Assembly: GCA_965215995.1 (NCBI GenBank)
Contig: OZ244128.1
Location: 4,960,001 to 5,024,000, forward strand
Source: SZUA-309 sp965215995
GTDB taxonomy: Bacteria; Pseudomonadota; Gammaproteobacteria; Pseudomonadales; Azotimanducaceae
Direction of reading: 5' to 3'
DNA: 64,000 nt
Shown: in pieces, positions 44,305 through 52,873 of the stretch
Position numbering within the stretch: position 1 is the first letter of the stretch
Layout of the letters: each line of letters opens with the position of its first letter
Translations under genes and position numbers: made by a program
Notes under the pieces: model-generated
Database searches by the model: none
What the model was told of the DNA's origin: nothing
The model's input: the letters and a program-made list of their open reading frames with translations, nothing else

Positions 44305-46152
44305 ATGTGTGGAATAGCCGGAGTTCTCCTAGCTGACCGGGATGCCGTATGCGATCGATCCGTGCTCGAGCGTATGAATGGGGTGCAGCACCATCGAGGG
44401 CCCGACGCAGGTGCTGTGCATGTCGACGGTGCGCTCGGTTTTGCGCATCGCCGGCTATCGATCATCGATCTGAAAAACGGCGCTCAACCCATGGTGAGCG
44501 CAGATGGCCGGTATTGCCTTGTCTACAACGGCGAAATCTACAACCATCGCGACCTCCGCGAAGAGCTCGAGTCAGCAGGCCAGCGCTTTACTACGCATTG
44601 TGACACGGAAGTGATCCTGTCGGCCTATCAGGTCTGGGGCCGCGCTTGCGTGGAACGGCTGAACGGTATCTTCGCGTTTGCGATCTGGGATCGGGAGGAT
44701 CGGCGATTGTTTCTCGCACGCGATCATCTCGGAATAAAGCCCCTGTACTACGCCGAGACGCCTGAAGGATTGGTCTTTGCGTCGGAGGCTAAGGCGCTTT
44801 TCGAATCGAACCTTCTCAGCCCCAGGCTGAACGCTGCGGCTGTGCCCGAGTATCTCGTGTTTCGTGACGTGGCCGGGGATCGCACGCTGTTTCAGGGCGT
44901 GCAACGCCTGCCACCCGGGCACCGTGCGGAGTATCGCGACGACCGGCTCACTGTAGAAGCCTTCTGGAACCCAATCGATGTGCTGGAACGGGGGTTGCCA
45001 TCGGGAGCGGAAGGTAAGGCGGAAGTCAGTGCGCTGCTCTCGGATGCAGTACGTGGCCAGCTCATGAGTGACGTACCGCTGGGCACCTTCTGCAGCGGTG
45101 GAGTGGATTCCTCGCTGGTCACTGCGCTGGCAGCATTGGAGATGAACGAGCCTGTTAACACGTTCTCCGTGGGATTCGATGACCCGACCTATGATGAGTC
45201 TAGTTACGCGCGAATGGTTTCAGATCGCTATGGCACGCTTCACCATGAGCTGCGCCTCGATGAGCGCGAGTATGTGGATCTGTTGCCGCGACTGACCTGG
45301 CACAATGATGAGCCTCTGAACTTCGCTAACAGCGTGCACATCTATGCCATCAGCGCCCTGGCGAGACAGCATGTTACTGTGGTGCTGACAGGCGAGGGGG
45401 CTGATGAGCTGTTCGGCGGCTATCCTCGCTACGCTATTGCCCGCCTGCAACGTGCACTGAGTGCATTACCTGCCTGGCTGCACGGCAGTATGGGCCGAGC
45501 GCTGTGCCGGTTACCGGAGCGTCGCCTTCGTAAGCTCGGGCTGGCCATGACCGACCGCCAGACGATGCCGGTGTTTTTCAACCCGGCACCGGTCGCGCGT
45601 GAATATCTTCACGACACCAACTTCGAGTTTCTGGCTGAACATGCACCATATCGTTACGAGTGTTACAGACGGACTGGCGCTTACAGCGGCTTGCTTGCAG
45701 CAGCGCTGATGGATCAGCAGACCTACCTGGTTTCCATTCTCAATCGTCAGGACAAGATGAGCATGGCCGCCAGCATCGAGTCGCGGGTGCCGATCCTCGA
45801 TTACCGCCTGGTGGAACTGGCGAACCGGCTGCCTGACCGAGCCAAGCAGTCAGTCACGGCAACCAAGCAGCTGCTGAAGGAAATAGCGAAGGAGTACCTG
45901 CCCGAGCCCCTGATTTACCGACGCAAGTCCGGTTTCGGTGTACCGTTACCTGAATGGTTGCGAGGTGATGGCGCACTCAGTGAGCTGACCAGGTCTCTTG
46001 TGACCGATGGCTGTAGCAGCGGTATGGCTCGGGCACTTGGCGCCCCGGCGCTCCTCCAAGCTCATCAACAGGGTCATGCCGATCACAGTGAGTTCCTTTG
46101 GAGCATCATGAATCTGGAACTCTGGTTGAGGGAGTACCGCGTGTCGAGCTGA
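44305..46152 (+). CDS. asparagine synthase-type amidotransferase 2
   Basis: A 615-residue glutamine-dependent amidotransferase, the last gene of the plus-strand operon starting at 37057. Cys2 in MCGIAGVLL is the glutaminase nucleophile, with RRLSIIDLKNG, YNGEIYNH and TEVILSAYQVWG. The synthetase half has CSGGVDSSLVTALA, VVLTGEGADELFGGYPRY and MSMAASIESRVPILDYRLVE. Related AsnB-like proteins are typical of exosortase loci. This is a second, different copy from the one at 22559, and unlike that one it has no adjacent ACP; its neighbour is the CapK-like ligase 9 bases upstream. It converges on the VOC gene 6 bases away. Confidence 0.9.
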   Translation: MCGIAGVLLADRDAVCDRSVLERMNGVQHHRGPDAGAVHVDGALGFAHRRLSIIDLKNGAQPMVSADGRYCLVYNGEIYNHRDLREELESAGQRFTTHCDTEVILSAYQVWGRACVERLNGIFAFAIWDREDRRLFLARDHLGIKPLYYAETPEGLVFASEAKALFESNLLSPRLNAAAVPEYLVFRDVAGDRTLFQGVQRLPPGHRAEYRDDRLTVEAFWNPIDVLERGLPSGAEGKAEVSALLSDAVRGQLMSDVPLGTFCSGGVDSSLVTALAALEMNEPVNTFSVGFDDPTYDESSYARMVSDRYGTLHHELRLDEREYVDLLPRLTWHNDEPLNFANSVHIYAISALARQHVTVVLTGEGADELFGGYPRYAIARLQRALSALPAWLHGSMGRALCRLPERRLRKLGLAMTDRQTMPVFFNPAPVAREYLHDTNFEFLAEHAPYRYECYRRTGAYSGLLAAALMDQQTYLVSILNRQDKMSMAASIESRVPILDYRLVELANRLPDRAKQSVTATKQLLKEIAKEYLPEPLIYRRKSGFGVPLPEWLRGDGALSELTRSLVTDGCSSGMARALGAPALLQAHQQGHADHSEFLWSIMNLELWLREYRVSS

Positions 46153-46157
46153 GAACT

Positions 46158-46583
46158 TCAGTCAGGCACGGTTTTGAGGGCTCGGCGCTCATCCGTATCG
46201 ACAAGCTCGAAATTCAAGCCAAATCGGGTGAAGAGAAAGGCGATGTCGTGATCCTCGAAGGCCTCGCCGGGCTGAGGCGCAGCGATGATGCGCGCCCCGC
46301 GACTGGCAAGTTCTTCGCTGGAGGCGCCTACATCGTCACAGCGGAAGGCAAGGTGATGCAGGCCCGGCCCTGATTTAAGAAACTCGATGATCGGTGAGGT
46401 ATTGCTCGCCGGCTCTATGAGTTTCAGATCTACGGAACCCGGGTGCGAGAAAAACTGCACCGTGACGTCCTGGCGAGTATTCGTGACCTTATCCGTTTTG
46501 GGTTCGTAACCGAACAGCTCCCGCAACTGTGGAGCCACGGCATCGATGCGACGCACAGCCAGGCAGACGTGGTCGACGATCAT
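46158..46583 (-). CDS. VOC-family (glyoxalase/methylmalonyl epimerase-like) protein
   Basis: A 141-residue metalloenzyme-fold protein. VDHVCLAVRRIDAVAPQLRELFGYEP and GLHHLAFRCDDVGASSEELASRGARIIAAPQPGEAFEDHDIAFLF resemble methylmalonyl-CoA epimerase-like VOC proteins; candidate metal ligands are His5, the His pair in GLHHLAF and the Glu in NFELVDTD. A decorated acyl or sugar acid could be the substrate. The start overlaps the alpha/beta hydrolase gene (ATGA), so it is the last gene of a coupled minus-strand operon. VOC proteins are diverse and the function is not determined. Confidence 0.78.
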   Translation of the reverse strand: MIVDHVCLAVRRIDAVAPQLRELFGYEPKTDKVTNTRQDVTVQFFSHPGSVDLKLIEPASNTSPIIEFLKSGPGLHHLAFRCDDVGASSEELASRGARIIAAPQPGEAFEDHDIAFLFTRFGLNFELVDTDERRALKTVPD

Positions 46584-47563
46584 CGGAGGGATTCCTGGGT
46601 AACAGGCTCAGGGAAGCGGCTTTTCAGCCAGCGGCGGGCAATGTCCAACATCTCCTCCCGCCAGATATCGAAAGTGAATATGTGATTGGCATCGGCCACG
46701 ACCTGAACCTCGAAGTCGTGGTCACCCGTCGCGAGCTCGGTACGGTAGCGGGCCTCGAATTTTTCCAGGTAGCGGGCGTAGAGCCGGTCGGCGCCACTGA
46801 AAATGAAGAGCACCGGCGCACCACGGCCGAGCATATCGAAGAGCGCCGGTGGAAACAGAGGGTTGGCGTTGTCCTCAGGGTTCGGCTCCGATGGTGTAGA
46901 TGGCTGCACTTCTTGCGCTGCCGGAGGCTCAGCTGCCGTCGGCTTGCGGAAGATCTGCGTGAGCGAGCGCCAGAGTACCTGATAGTCGCTCTTGAAGGTG
47001 AGGAAGCGTAGCCAGGCATCTGGCTGCATGAGGCGTCGAAAGTAGCCGCGCCGAAGCGTCGTGAGCTCACCTTCGGTGAGGAACAGAGCCGGGTTGGCAC
47101 TGACGCTGGCGAGCGTCACGGTCATTCCTAGCGACAGAAGCCCCTCCACGCGGGGGTCGCTGTTACCGGCCAGCAAACCGGTAATGGCACCACCGCACAA
47201 TCCGGCGAGGATGACCCGGTCAATACCGTATTCTTGCTGTAGCCAGTCGAGAGCGTCGTGCGTGTCTCCCACGAAGCGACCCACTTCGATATCTCCGTAG
47301 ACATCGGCGAGCTTTGTGTGCTCGAGCTCGCCCTCGGAGTCGCCGAGACCTTCGAAATCGAATCGGAACACGGAATACCCGAGTTCCAGAAATTCCCTCG
47401 TGAGATGGTTGTAAAGACGCTGTGGCCCCACCCGCATCATCACACCGGGTGACAAAAGAACGATGCAAGGCTTCTCTGCAGTAGGTGCTGCTGGCCGGTG
47501 GAAGGTGCCGAACAGGCGACTTCCAGCGCTGTTTGTGAAAGTGATGGGATCAGTCTGGTGCAT
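46580..47563 (-). CDS. alpha/beta hydrolase (exosortase-locus hydrolase type)
   Basis: A 327-residue alpha/beta-fold protein. FRFDFEGLGDSEGELEH is the loop after beta4; LAGLCGGAITGLLAG is the nucleophile elbow region but has Cys (GLCGG) where serine is expected. The lid lies around residues 185-260; VQVVADANHIFTFDIWREEML includes a candidate catalytic His. The two tandem hydrolases here match the pair often found next to exosortase A, which have no known substrate. The start ATG 47563 lies 14 bases inside the upstream hydrolase gene; an in-frame extension to 47656 overlaps more. The loss of the serine nucleophile is worth noting. Confidence 0.82.
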   Translation of the reverse strand: MHQTDPITFTNSAGSRLFGTFHRPAAPTAEKPCIVLLSPGVMMRVGPQRLYNHLTREFLELGYSVFRFDFEGLGDSEGELEHTKLADVYGDIEVGRFVGDTHDALDWLQQEYGIDRVILAGLCGGAITGLLAGNSDPRVEGLLSLGMTVTLASVSANPALFLTEGELTTLRRGYFRRLMQPDAWLRFLTFKSDYQVLWRSLTQIFRKPTAAEPPAAQEVQPSTPSEPNPEDNANPLFPPALFDMLGRGAPVLFIFSGADRLYARYLEKFEARYRTELATGDHDFEVQVVADANHIFTFDIWREEMLDIARRWLKSRFPEPVTQESLR

Positions 47564-48398
47564 GGTGTTGCTGGAGAAACGTCCAGGTGGTCTCGTAGAG
47601 GGCCGGTGCGCGAGAGCAGAACGCTGGTGTCTCACGCCAGAACGGCTGTTGCTCAACGCGGGCCAGGTTTGCGCTCAGCCTGTCGGCAAGATCTGCCAAC
47701 TTGGCAGTTGGCTTGGCATTTTCGCTTCGCACTGTTTCTATGAGGAGAGTGGGTAATCCCACGGCACCTTCATCAGAGAGAGTTGCTGCCAGCATCTCGT
47801 CGTACAGTTCTGCTGTCAGATAATAGCCACCTACGTTCACCGGATTACCTTGTCGCATCTGTTCGAGCAAGGCGTCCCGATTGTCACGCACTTCACCAAA
47901 ACAGGCGATCTGTGTCGAAAGGTTGACACGCAGCAGTTCCTGCATATAACGCGTTTGATCGAGCAATGGCTCCCATATCACGAGCGCGCTCACGCGCTGA
48001 TCGCGGTGTGCGATACGAGTTGCAAGCGTGCCGCCGAAGCGCACGCCAACCAGTGCCACGCGTTCGACACCGACGCGCTGGATGGTTTCCGTGATGGCGC
48101 TGCCGATGTCCTCCAGGTAGGTACTCAGGCGCTCCGGCTCTGCAGGTGGGCTGTCACCCTGACCGCGGCTGTCGAATCGCAGCACTGCCGTACCGCGAGC
48201 TGCCAACTCGCGTGCAAAGTTCACCAGCACACGCTGGCTCCAGAGCTTCTCTTCACCGAAGGGATGACACACCACTACGGCCGTGTGCGCTGGCGTCGTT
48301 GGTACGTAGCGGATGCCAAACAGCCCTGCTGGCCCAAAAAAGTAGGGGACCTCATCAAACTCGCGCAATGCCGGTTCTTTGGCGGTGCTCATCCCCAC
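47550..48398 (-). CDS. alpha/beta hydrolase (exosortase-locus hydrolase type)
   Basis: A 282-residue alpha/beta-fold protein. VCHPFGEEKLWSQRVLVNFARELAARGTAVLRFDSRGQGDS is the oxyanion and strand-4 region; VALVGVRFGGTLATRIA is the elbow, with GVRFGG in place of GxSxG, so the usual serine is absent here as well. ALVIWEPLLDQTRYMQELLRVNLS follows. The C-terminal catalytic His is not clear. The two genes of this pair are therefore both atypical at the nucleophile. It overlaps the upstream glycosyltransferase by 10 bases and the next hydrolase by 14. Confidence 0.82.
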   Translation of the reverse strand: MGMSTAKEPALREFDEVPYFFGPAGLFGIRYVPTTPAHTAVVVCHPFGEEKLWSQRVLVNFARELAARGTAVLRFDSRGQGDSPPAEPERLSTYLEDIGSAITETIQRVGVERVALVGVRFGGTLATRIAHRDQRVSALVIWEPLLDQTRYMQELLRVNLSTQIACFGEVRDNRDALLEQMRQGNPVNVGGYYLTAELYDEMLAATLSDEGAVGLPTLLIETVRSENAKPTAKLADLADRLSANLARVEQQPFWRETPAFCSRAPALYETTWTFLQQHHAPD

Positions 48399-49384
48399 AG
48401 CTCGTGTACCAGCTCGACGCAGTCGCGATGCAGGCGGTCCTGGTCACCCAGGGCTAGAGCGTAGGCCTGGCCGGTTGCGGCGATTCGCTCGCGCAGATCG
48501 TCGTCCTGCCAGGCCTGTAGGATGGCCTGGCGCAAGGCAGCTGCGTCCCCGGCCGGCACGATCAGCGCCGTTTTACCGTCTTCCAGCACCTCGTTGGCTG
48601 ATGGACCGGTGGAGATGATCGTGCACTTTCCGAGTGCCATGCACTGCAGAGAGACACCGATGCCTGAGGGCGAGATGTTTTCTGACAGGATCGGGAGTAC
48701 GGCGAGCCGGGCACCGGCAATCTGCGGCACAAAAGTATCCGGCGTTACGGCGTCCCGCACGAGGGTAACGTTAGGCGGAAACTCGGAAGCTGGCAGTCGG
48801 GAGCCATTCTGTACAAGAACGTGATCGTTGGGAGTGACTACGCGAACCGGAAATGGCAGGTCGCGAACCGCTTCGAATAGGGCATCGAAGTCTCTTCGCG
48901 TCTGGCCCCCGACGAAAATGTAACCTTCGTCGGAAGTTTCCTGACTTCGCACCTGCTCCCAGTTGTTGATCTTGAAGGGCACATAGTGGAACTTCTGGGC
49001 TGGAATACCGTATACACGCTGGAAGCCTCGAGTATCACGGGCGTAGTTGATGAACACATCCACCTGAGTGAGCAGCAGACGCCGGACCATCAGCTTCAAC
49101 CGGTTTACGGTACCAGACGCAGGCAGCGGTAACAGCAGATCCATAACGGCGATGTGGACGCGTCGAAGGAACAGCAGCTTGAAAAAGGCCAGAACGTACA
49201 CGTCCGGCGCGATCATGTTGTGCAGAAAGCAGCCGCGAGACGGGATGCGCCAGAAAGCGCGAAACAACCACCACAACCCATGACCTTCCGGGATCTGCTC
49301 GAAGTGAATGTGGAGACGCTCCGGGGTGGCCGTCTTCAGGTCGGTTGCGGGGATGTTGGATATGACGTTCAACGCGCGATGCAA
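48389..49384 (-). CDS. GT4-like glycosyltransferase
   Basis: A 331-residue GT-B enzyme that starts the minus-strand operon. The C-terminal motif SPSGIGVSLQCMALGKCTIISTGPSANEVLEDGKTALIV and FVGGQTRRDFDALFEAV match the product at 33657-34691, indicating paralogy. N-terminal sequences such as LHNMIAPDVYVLAFFKLLFL and INYARDTRGFQRVYGIP are of the same group. Its 3' end overlaps the first hydrolase gene by 10 bases. The ATG at 49384 opens onto a 313-base divergent region. Specificity unknown. Confidence 0.85.
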   Translation of the reverse strand: MHRALNVISNIPATDLKTATPERLHIHFEQIPEGHGLWWLFRAFWRIPSRGCFLHNMIAPDVYVLAFFKLLFLRRVHIAVMDLLLPLPASGTVNRLKLMVRRLLLTQVDVFINYARDTRGFQRVYGIPAQKFHYVPFKINNWEQVRSQETSDEGYIFVGGQTRRDFDALFEAVRDLPFPVRVVTPNDHVLVQNGSRLPASEFPPNVTLVRDAVTPDTFVPQIAGARLAVLPILSENISPSGIGVSLQCMALGKCTIISTGPSANEVLEDGKTALIVPAGDAAALRQAILQAWQDDDLRERIAATGQAYALALGDQDRLHRDCVELVHELWG

Positions 49385-49697
49385 TCCTAGAATACTTGGA
49401 CTGCGAGTCTACCTGCAGCCATGATTGCCCGTCTGTTTTCCAGATGTCAGTCCGTCGTCATCACCGATACGCTACAGCGGTGAATGTTAGATAGTACCAA
49501 ATTGCGGCGCCGGTACTGCGGCCCGGGTGCTGTCATTACATTTAGCCAACAATCCCGGAGGTCAGCGTCTACAGCGCCCTGATGGCCTGGGAAGCTAGAA
49601 TGCCCATCGCTTCGAGTACAGGCAGAAGGGACTTGGGTCTTATCAGAGCTACACGCGCAGACAAGCGTCCTCGTTGGACAGAGAAAAGGAGAATCTG
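49385..49697. other. divergent intergenic region
   Basis: A 313-base gap between divergent genes. It holds a 38-codon open frame (49582-49698) that ends on the next gene's ATG, and a GC-rich patch near 49503-49530. I recognise no promoter consensus on either strand. Confidence 0.6.
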
Positions 49698-49698
49698 A
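49582..49698 (+). CDS. possible small ORF coupled to the SGNH gene
   Basis: A 38-codon open frame from ATG 49582 to a TGA that overlaps the ATG of the next gene (TGATG). The product is arginine-rich and basic, with no hydrophobic helix and no recognised family. It also contains that gene's ribosome-binding site. The overlap could allow translational coupling or be chance; there is no clear ribosome-binding site in front of it. Confidence 0.2.
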   Translation: MAWEARMPIASSTGRRDLGLIRATRADKRPRWTEKRRI

Positions 49699-50789
49699 TG
49701 CTGCGCCTGCTTCTCATCAATGGTGGTGTGCTGGCACTCGGCGTCATTCTGCTCGAGTTGATATTCGGCACCTGGTTTGACCCGCAGCGAGGCGCTCTCT
49801 ACGAGTTCCTCAAACCGAAGAATGTAGCCCTCAGGTTCGACATTGATTTTCCGCAGTACCAATCTGAAGTGGTGTACACACGAGATGCATTCGGCTTGCG
49901 AGGTGTCGATGGTCCGCTTGAGGATGTAGCCCTGGTGGTGGTGGGAGGGAGTACTACTGATCAGCGTTATGTGACCGATGATGCGACCTGGGATGCTGTG
50001 CTCGAACAACGTTTCCGCGAGCACGGTAGAAATATCGACACTGTGAACGCAGGCATCGATGGGCAGACTCTGTATGGACATCTACGTAACTTCGACTACT
50101 GGTTTCCGCGCATTCCTAATTTCAAGCCTGCTTACTATCTTTACTACGTCGGAATCAATGATTTCTATAATCTCGGTCCCCGACCGGGCTTCGACGACAT
50201 AGAGGCGACCTCCTGGCGCCGGCGTATCGAAGGCCGCATCAGGGACAGCTCGGCCCTTTTTGCTGGCTACCGGATCCTGCGCTCCGTGCTCGATGTCAGT
50301 GCAACCCCAGGTCACCATCAGATCGAATTCGAGCGTTTCCCTTACTCGGAGCGCGAACCTCTGGTCAATGCGTACGACGTACCAGAAGTGGCGCTCAGCC
50401 TTGATCGTCTGCGCGAGAATATGCGCGCACTGATAGACGCGACCAGGTCAGCCGGCGCCACCCCGATTGTGGTGACCCAGCGAAGCGTGAAGTGGCGGCG
50501 TGCCGAGGATGGTACGGTGGAAGGCGTCGGCGGAGATGCGCCACCACGCTATGCCGATGCGCTTGCTGCCTACGACCTCCTCAACGGTGTGGATGTATAC
50601 CGGCTCGAAGACCTGCAGCGTAGGACGCTGATGGAGGAGTGTGAAGCCGGAGGCGCTATCTGCATTGATCTTGGCAGCGAGCTGGCGCTTCAGCCAGGTG
50701 TGGATACGTACGACTGGGCGCACACGACGGATCTTGGATCCCGCAAGGTGGGTGAGTATCTGTTCAACGAGCTGGTGGGGAACATCTGA
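49698..50789 (+). CDS. SGNH-like membrane-anchored protein
   Basis: A 363-residue protein with an N-terminal transmembrane anchor (LLLINGGVLALGVILLELIFG) and an SGNH-like domain: VVVGGSTTDQ is the block-I serine region (GGS rather than GDS), NAGIDGQTLYGH the Gly block, YYVGINDFYNLGP the Asn block, and DWAHTTDLGSRKVGEYL the Asp-His block V. It may acetylate or deacetylate surface sugars in the periplasm, like AlgX-type SGNH proteins. ATG 49698 is chosen because AAAAGGAG lies six bases upstream; a TTG at 49674 is also open. It overlaps the next gene by one base (TGATG). Confidence 0.8.
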   Translation: MLRLLLINGGVLALGVILLELIFGTWFDPQRGALYEFLKPKNVALRFDIDFPQYQSEVVYTRDAFGLRGVDGPLEDVALVVVGGSTTDQRYVTDDATWDAVLEQRFREHGRNIDTVNAGIDGQTLYGHLRNFDYWFPRIPNFKPAYYLYYVGINDFYNLGPRPGFDDIEATSWRRRIEGRIRDSSALFAGYRILRSVLDVSATPGHHQIEFERFPYSEREPLVNAYDVPEVALSLDRLRENMRALIDATRSAGATPIVVTQRSVKWRRAEDGTVEGVGGDAPPRYADALAAYDLLNGVDVYRLEDLQRRTLMEECEAGGAICIDLGSELALQPGVDTYDWAHTTDLGSRKVGEYLFNELVGNI

Positions 50790-52873
50790 TGGCCACAAAC
50801 CCATTGAAGGTTACCGTATTCGGAGCCGGTCGCATGGGACAGCATCACTTGCGTGCCATCATGCTCCTGCCTGATGTTGAACTGCTAGCCGTTTGTGATC
50901 CTGTCATCGACATAGCTGACATTGCCGCTATTGTCGGTAGTGACGTGCCGGTTTTCCGCGATCCCGAGTCCCTTTTCACGACGGTGCAACCTGACGTCGT
51001 GCACATCGTCACACCGCCGGAGACTCACGTTCCGCTGGCGATAATGGCACTGGAAAACGGCGCGCATATCTATACGGAGAAGCCGTTCGCCGAATTCGTA
51101 GGGGACGCGGAGCGGGTGTTGAAACTGGCGGCGATGAAGGGGTTAAAAGTTTGCGCTGCTCATCAGGTGCTGTTTCAGGATACCGGACGTGCTTATCGCG
51201 ACCGGCGCGAGCAGATTGGTGAAGTTGTGCACGTGGAGAGCTACTTCTCTTTCAAGTCCGTTCGCCGAGATGTGCGCGGCGCCAAGCAGGGGATACGGGA
51301 GCAACTCCTGGACGTGTTGCCGCACCCTGTTTATCTGCTGTTGAATGCGCTGGGTGCGAAGCCAGGTGCACCGCAGCTCGACCATATCTGGGTAGCGCCG
51401 GAAGGAGAAGTGCGCGCACAGATCAGGCAGGGTGGGGCAGTTGGCCAACTGGTCGTGTCGCTCAACGCCAGACCGGTGGAATCCTACCTGAGAGTGGTTG
51501 GGCAGAACGGTGTCCTGCACGCGGACTTTGTACTGAGCGGTCTGACGGCGCTGCCAGGACCCGGCGCTGATGCAGTTGCGGCGTTGTTGCAACCCTATCG
51601 AACTGCGATGCAACTTACCTGGCACACTACAACGGGACTCGTTCGCCGGATTTTCCGTCGCCAAAGGAGCTACGTAGGACTGCTGGAACTCATTGACGCT
51701 TTCTATGCTTCCGTGCGCGGTGCGGCCGAGATACCAGTGAGCCCGGAAGAGATACTCAACACGGTGGAGGTTTGCGAGAAAATAGCCGGGCGGCTGGCGC
51801 TCGCGCAGCAGAGTGCAGCCATCGACGCTGCAAAGAGGTTGAAGGAGCTCGAGGCAGCCATGCCGCAGCTCCCTGAGAATGCGCTGCGGGTACTGGTGAC
51901 GGGCGCGGCAGGATTTCTGGGTCGAGAGGTGGTGCGGCAACTGCGTGCCTCGGGGCGCTACGTACGGGCCGTCACCCGCAACGAGCTGGACGCGCAACAT
52001 CGGGAGGTTGGGGTTGATTATGTGGTTGCTGATCTTGCGGAGGCGGTGTCCACAGATCTCCTTGAGGACATTGATGCGGTCGTGCACCTCGCTGCTGAAA
52101 CGGCGGGGGAAAAAGCACTTCACCAGCGCAACACACTCGATGCCACGGCTAAGCTTGCTGCTGCCGCGGCAACGGCCGGTGTGCCGAGTTTTATCAACAC
52201 GAGCTCGATAGCGGTTCACGTGCAGGGCAAGCACCTGGTAGCGGAGGGCTCGCCGCTCGTGACAGACGAATCGCGGGGCCCGTACGTGTGGGCAAAGTCG
52301 CTCGCGGAAATGCGGCTTCAGGAGCTTCTTGCGGCTTCGGAAATGTGCTTTCGCAACCTGCGTCTGGGTCCGCTCATTGACGACTCCGACTTCGCCCCAC
52401 CCGGTCGGTTGGGCAGGGAGGTCGGTCCGTTTTTCGTGGCGCCAGGATCCGGCAGCGATACCATTTCCCTGTGTACCATCCAGCAAGCCGCTGAGGTTAT
52501 TGATTACGCTCTGGACAACCTGGAACGGTTGCCCATGCACGTCAATCTGGTTGATCCGGAAAGCCCAACTCGCCGGCAGCTGCTGAAGAAGGTCAAGACC
52601 GGCAAGCCGTATCTATTCATGCTGCGTGTGCCCGGGCCATTGCTGACACTGCTCTCTGGTGCGGCGGCGCTGATGCAGAAATACGTACTTCGTAAAGACA
52701 AGGTGCTCGACATAGCGTCAGCATTTCGTGCCCAGAAATATGATTCGACAGTAGCCTCACGAGTGCTTGAAGACGCCCGGCGCTGGCACAGGCGAGACGA
52801 CGACAGTCACTCATCACCTGGGTTAACTTTGAAGGAGGGAAACATGCAAGGAGCCATGGAGGCCGACCGATGA
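50789..52873 (+). CDS. Gfo/Idh/MocA oxidoreductase - NAD-dependent epimerase fusion
   Basis: A 694-residue two-domain enzyme. Residues about 5-345 are a Gfo/Idh/MocA oxidoreductase: VTVFGAGRMGQHHLRAIM (Rossmann), PPETHVPLAIMALENGAHIYTEKPFAE with the conserved EKP lysine, and a C-terminal substrate domain. Residues about 360-655 are an extended short-chain dehydrogenase/epimerase: VLVTGAAGFLGREVVRQL, VVHLAAETAGEKALHQRN and YVWAKSLAEMRLQEL with the Tyr-x3-Lys pair. Both domains normally act on nucleotide sugars, so one polypeptide could perform two consecutive steps. The last 40 residues have no likeness. ATG 50789 overlaps the previous stop, and the end overlaps the next gene by 4 bases. Confidence 0.88.
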   Translation: MATNPLKVTVFGAGRMGQHHLRAIMLLPDVELLAVCDPVIDIADIAAIVGSDVPVFRDPESLFTTVQPDVVHIVTPPETHVPLAIMALENGAHIYTEKPFAEFVGDAERVLKLAAMKGLKVCAAHQVLFQDTGRAYRDRREQIGEVVHVESYFSFKSVRRDVRGAKQGIREQLLDVLPHPVYLLLNALGAKPGAPQLDHIWVAPEGEVRAQIRQGGAVGQLVVSLNARPVESYLRVVGQNGVLHADFVLSGLTALPGPGADAVAALLQPYRTAMQLTWHTTTGLVRRIFRRQRSYVGLLELIDAFYASVRGAAEIPVSPEEILNTVEVCEKIAGRLALAQQSAAIDAAKRLKELEAAMPQLPENALRVLVTGAAGFLGREVVRQLRASGRYVRAVTRNELDAQHREVGVDYVVADLAEAVSTDLLEDIDAVVHLAAETAGEKALHQRNTLDATAKLAAAAATAGVPSFINTSSIAVHVQGKHLVAEGSPLVTDESRGPYVWAKSLAEMRLQELLAASEMCFRNLRLGPLIDDSDFAPPGRLGREVGPFFVAPGSGSDTISLCTIQQAAEVIDYALDNLERLPMHVNLVDPESPTRRQLLKKVKTGKPYLFMLRVPGPLLTLLSGAAALMQKYVLRKDKVLDIASAFRAQKYDSTVASRVLEDARRWHRRDDDSHSSPGLTLKEGNMQGAMEADR

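Noticed and set aside
51143..52540. 465-codon minus-strand open frame
   Set aside because: Antisense to the Gfo/Idh/MocA-epimerase fusion, which carries catalytic motifs; the antisense product has none.
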